Shown: positions 61,974-64,000 of the stretch, in pieces
Layout of the letters: each line of letters opens with the position of its first letter
Numbering within the stretch: the stretch's first letter is position 1
Source: CAWDCV01 sp963728125
GTDB taxonomy: Bacteria > Actinomycetota > Actinomycetes > CAWDCV01
Direction: 5' to 3'
Length of the DNA: 64,000 nt
Assembly: GCA_963728125.1 (NCBI GenBank)
Contig: CAVSIZ010000013.1
Location: 1 to 64,000, forward strand
The notes under the pieces: model-generated
The model's input: the letters and a program-made list of their open reading frames with translations, nothing else
What the model was told of the DNA's origin: nothing
Database searches by the model: none
Made by a program: the position numbers and the translations under genes

Positions 61974-62708
61974 GTGGCGGACACCGAGCAGCAGGAAGGT
62001 TTCCGTCGCGTACTCCTCAAGATGTCGGGAGAAGCGTTCGGCGGCGGGAGCGTCGGAGTCGACCCCGACATCGTGGCTGACCTCGCCAGCCAAATCGCCC
62101 ACGTCGCTCGTGAGGGCGCTCAGCTCGCGATCGTGGTCGGCGGGGGCAACTTCTTCCGCGGCGCAGAGCTCTCGAACCACGGCATGGATCGCGCCAGAGC
62201 CGACTACATGGGCATGCTTGGCACGGTCATGAACTGCCTCGCACTGCAGGACTTCCTGGAGAAGCAGGGCGTCGATACCCGCGTCCAGACCGCCATCACG
62301 ATGGGCCAGGTCGCCGAGCCGTACATTCCGCGTCGGGCCATCCGCCACCTGGAGAAGGGTCGCGTGGTCATCTTCGGCGCCGGCGCCGGGATGCCGTACT
62401 TCTCTACCGACACCGTGGCCGCGCAGCGCGCGCTCGAAATCGGTGCCCAGGCGCTGCTCATGGGCAAGAACGGCGTCGACGGCGTCTACGACGCTGATCC
62501 GCGGTCGCACCCCGGCGCCGTGCGGTTCGACCGGCTGTCCTACGCGGAGTTCCTCGCCCGCAACCTGAAGGTGGCCGACTCCACCGCCGTGAGCTTGTGC
62601 ATGGACAACGGACTTCCCATCGTGGTCTTCGACCTGGGCTGCGACGGCAACATTGGCCGTGCCGTACGAGGTGAGAAGATCGGAACCCTGATCACCTCCG
62701 ACGCCTAA
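61974..62708 (+). CDS. pyrH: UMP kinase
   Basis: A 244-residue hexameric amino-acid-kinase-fold enzyme making UDP. FRRVLLKMSGEAFGG is the ATP-site start, VVGGGNFFRG the UMP/phosphate loop, and GAGAGMPYFSTDTVAAQRALEIGAQALLMGKNGVDGVYDADP the conserved core. The GTG at 61974 follows GAGGAGGG. It is allosterically controlled by GTP and UTP in the family. Confidence 0.97.
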   Translation: MADTEQQEGFRRVLLKMSGEAFGGGSVGVDPDIVADLASQIAHVAREGAQLAIVVGGGNFFRGAELSNHGMDRARADYMGMLGTVMNCLALQDFLEKQGVDTRVQTAITMGQVAEPYIPRRAIRHLEKGRVVIFGAGAGMPYFSTDTVAAQRALEIGAQALLMGKNGVDGVYDADPRSHPGAVRFDRLSYAEFLARNLKVADSTAVSLCMDNGLPIVVFDLGCDGNIGRAVRGEKIGTLITSDA

Positions 62709-62727
62709 GACGCAGGAGAGAGGCACC

Positions 62728-63285
62728 GTGATCGACGACACGCTCCTCGAGGCCGAGGAGAAGATGGACAAGGCCGTCGCCGTCGCCAAAGACGACTTCG
62801 CCACCGTCCGAACCGGGCGCGCCCATCCCGCGATGTTCAACAAGATCGTGGTCGACTACTACGGCGCGATGACGCCGCTCAACCAGCTCGCGTCGTTCCA
62901 GGTCCCCGAACCGCGGATGGCAGTCATCACCCCCTACGACAAGAACTCGCTGCCCAAGATGGAGCGGGCAATTCGCGATTCCGACCTCGGGGTCAACCCC
63001 ACCAACGACGGCACGATCATCCGGGTCGTCTTTCCGCAGCTCACCGAGGAGCGGCGCAAGGAGTTCATCCGCGTCGCTCGCCACAAAGCCGAAGATGCGC
63101 GAGTGTCGATCCGCAACGTGCGCCGCCACGCCAAGGACGCGCTCGACCGGCTCGCCAAGGACGGCGAGGAGGGCGAGGACGACGTCCGCCGTGCGGAGAA
63201 GCACCTGGAGGACGTGACCCATCGCTACGTCGCCCAGGTGGACGACCTCCTCAAGCACAAGGAAGCCGAGCTTCTCGAGGTGTAG
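62728..63285 (+). CDS. frr: Ribosome recycling factor
   Basis: A 185-residue factor that splits post-termination ribosomes with EF-G. AEEKMDKAVAVAKDDFATVRTGRAHPAMFNKI opens helix 1, VPEPRMAVITPYDKNSLPKMERAIRDSDLGVNPTNDGTIIRV is domain II, and EERRKEFIRVARHKAEDARVSIRNVRR resumes the bundle. The GTG at 62728 comes 20 bases after pyrH. Confidence 0.97.
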   Translation: MIDDTLLEAEEKMDKAVAVAKDDFATVRTGRAHPAMFNKIVVDYYGAMTPLNQLASFQVPEPRMAVITPYDKNSLPKMERAIRDSDLGVNPTNDGTIIRVVFPQLTEERRKEFIRVARHKAEDARVSIRNVRRHAKDALDRLAKDGEEGEDDVRRAEKHLEDVTHRYVAQVDDLLKHKEAELLEV

Positions 63286-63288
63286 CGA

Positions 63289-64000
63289 GTGGCGCTCGAC
63301 GACGTCCCGGGACGTTCGCCCCCGCCGAGCGCGGCACCGATGCCGGCGGCCGCCGCCGACTCTGACGTTGCTGACATTGCCGGTGGGCGCGGAGGACATC
63401 GCCGGCCGCGCGGCCTGCGCGATGCCGGTCCCGTCCCGCGACGCATCAGCCCAGGACGCAACCTGCCGGCCGCTATCGGCGTCGGCCTGGCACTTGGCGC
63501 CCTCATCCTGCTCAGCCTGTACGTCGACAAGCGCGGCTTCGTCGTCCTCGCGATCGTCGCAATCGGGATCGCCGTCTGGGAGCTGAGCGACGCGTTCGCC
63601 GCCAAGGGCATCCGCGTAGCCCGACCGCCGTTGCTCATTGGCACCGTGGTTGTGCTGATCGCCGCATTCAGCGATGGCAGCGAAGCCTTCGTCATCGCCC
63701 TGGCACTGACAGCGGCCGCCGTGCTCGCCTGGCGGCTTGCGGACGGGCCTGTCGACTACCTTCGGGATGCGACCGCGGGTGTCTTCGTCGCACTGTACGG
63801 ACCGTTCCTCGCCGGCTTCGCCGTCCTCGCGCTGCGACCCGACGACGGGCCGGCAAGGGTCGTTACCCTCGTCATCCTGGTGGTCTGCAACGACGTTGGC
63901 GGGTACGCGGCCGGCGTGCTGACCGGCCGCCATCCCATGGCGCCGACCATCAGCCCGAAGAAGTCCTGGGAGGGTTTCATCGGGTCCGCGATCGCGTGCG
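63289..64000 (+). CDS. cdsA: Phosphatidate cytidylyltransferase, 5' part
   Basis: The window ends inside this gene, with 237 codons visible. The GTG at 63289 starts four bases after the frr stop. A polar Pro/Ala/Arg-rich N-terminus of about 55 residues is followed by several hydrophobic helices and, near the end, CNDVGGYAAGVLTGRHPMAPTISPKKSWEGFIGS, the CdsA signature with its catalytic Asp. It makes CDP-diacylglycerol for phospholipid synthesis in the membrane. The frr-cdsA order is conserved across bacteria. Confidence 0.93.
   Translation, partial: MALDDVPGRSPPPSAAPMPAAAADSDVADIAGGRGGHRRPRGLRDAGPVPRRISPGRNLPAAIGVGLALGALILLSLYVDKRGFVVLAIVAIGIAVWELSDAFAAKGIRVARPPLLIGTVVVLIAAFSDGSEAFVIALALTAAAVLAWRLADGPVDYLRDATAGVFVALYGPFLAGFAVLALRPDDGPARVVTLVILVVCNDVGGYAAGVLTGRHPMAPTISPKKSWEGFIGSAIAC

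Overview
The window is a high-GC chromosomal segment from an actinobacterium (Actinomycetota, class Actinomycetes). The evidence is the gene content and order: IclR-leuC-leuD-hup with a lysine-rich HU tail, fbiD (coenzyme F420 synthesis), DUF3515, a SepIVA-like septation protein, acyP-smc-ftsY, amtB-glnB-glnD behind GlnR-type boxes, DUF2469, and rpsB-tsf-pyrH-frr-cdsA. The order resembles the mycobacterial Rv2989c-Rv2881c region, but thiD and a plsC-type acyltransferase are inserted and mutT1, ppk1 and ung are absent. I cannot assign a genus.

Bases 1-15.4 kb are an accessory region. It holds the 5' end of one epoxide hydrolase, a complete second epoxide hydrolase, an L-lactate permease and a large ATP-binding LuxR regulator. 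These are followed by a secreted allene-oxide-cyclase-barrel-like protein, an alpha/beta hydrolase with a 19-codon stump of a metallo-beta-lactamase-fold gene, a small membrane protein, a decayed DUF222/HNH endonuclease gene with three frameshifts, a second large LuxR regulator, and a membrane protein coupled to an APH(6)-like kinase. A copy of the 3' end and downstream DNA of the first LuxR gene lies inverted upstream of the epoxide hydrolase gene. The same conserved block therefore precedes both the epoxide hydrolase and the barrel protein gene.

Bases 15.4-35.7 kb are core genes. An IclR regulator is divergent from leuCD, which is followed by a coupled 68-residue ORF and HU. Next come a cold-shock-like ORF with fbiD, plsC-gpsA-ddl, an Lrp-type sensor domain with a DUF3515 lipoprotein, thiL-thiD, rpmB, a FakA-like DAK2 protein, recG-rsmD-coaD, sepIVA, DUF177-rpmF-plsX-rnc-mutM and a DUF1345 membrane protein. 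A 51-bp repeat precedes both thiL and recG.

Bases 35.7-64 kb hold acyP, a 64-residue coiled-coil ORF ending at a strong terminator, and a 650-bp gene-free stretch built of a long hairpin and a tandem repeat. Then come smc-ftsY, amtB-glnB-glnD, ffh, an amidohydrolase, rpsP-khpA-rimM-trmD, rplS, lepB, a NUDIX hydrolase, rnhB, DUF2469, yraN-comM-dprA and a frameshifted xerC. A divergent LytM-like protein, rpsB with an unusually long acidic repeat tail, tsf, pyrH, frr and the 5' part of cdsA complete the window. Many adjacent genes overlap by 1-4 bases (ATGA/GTGA), indicating translational coupling. No tRNA, rRNA, CRISPR array or complete insertion sequence was recognised.
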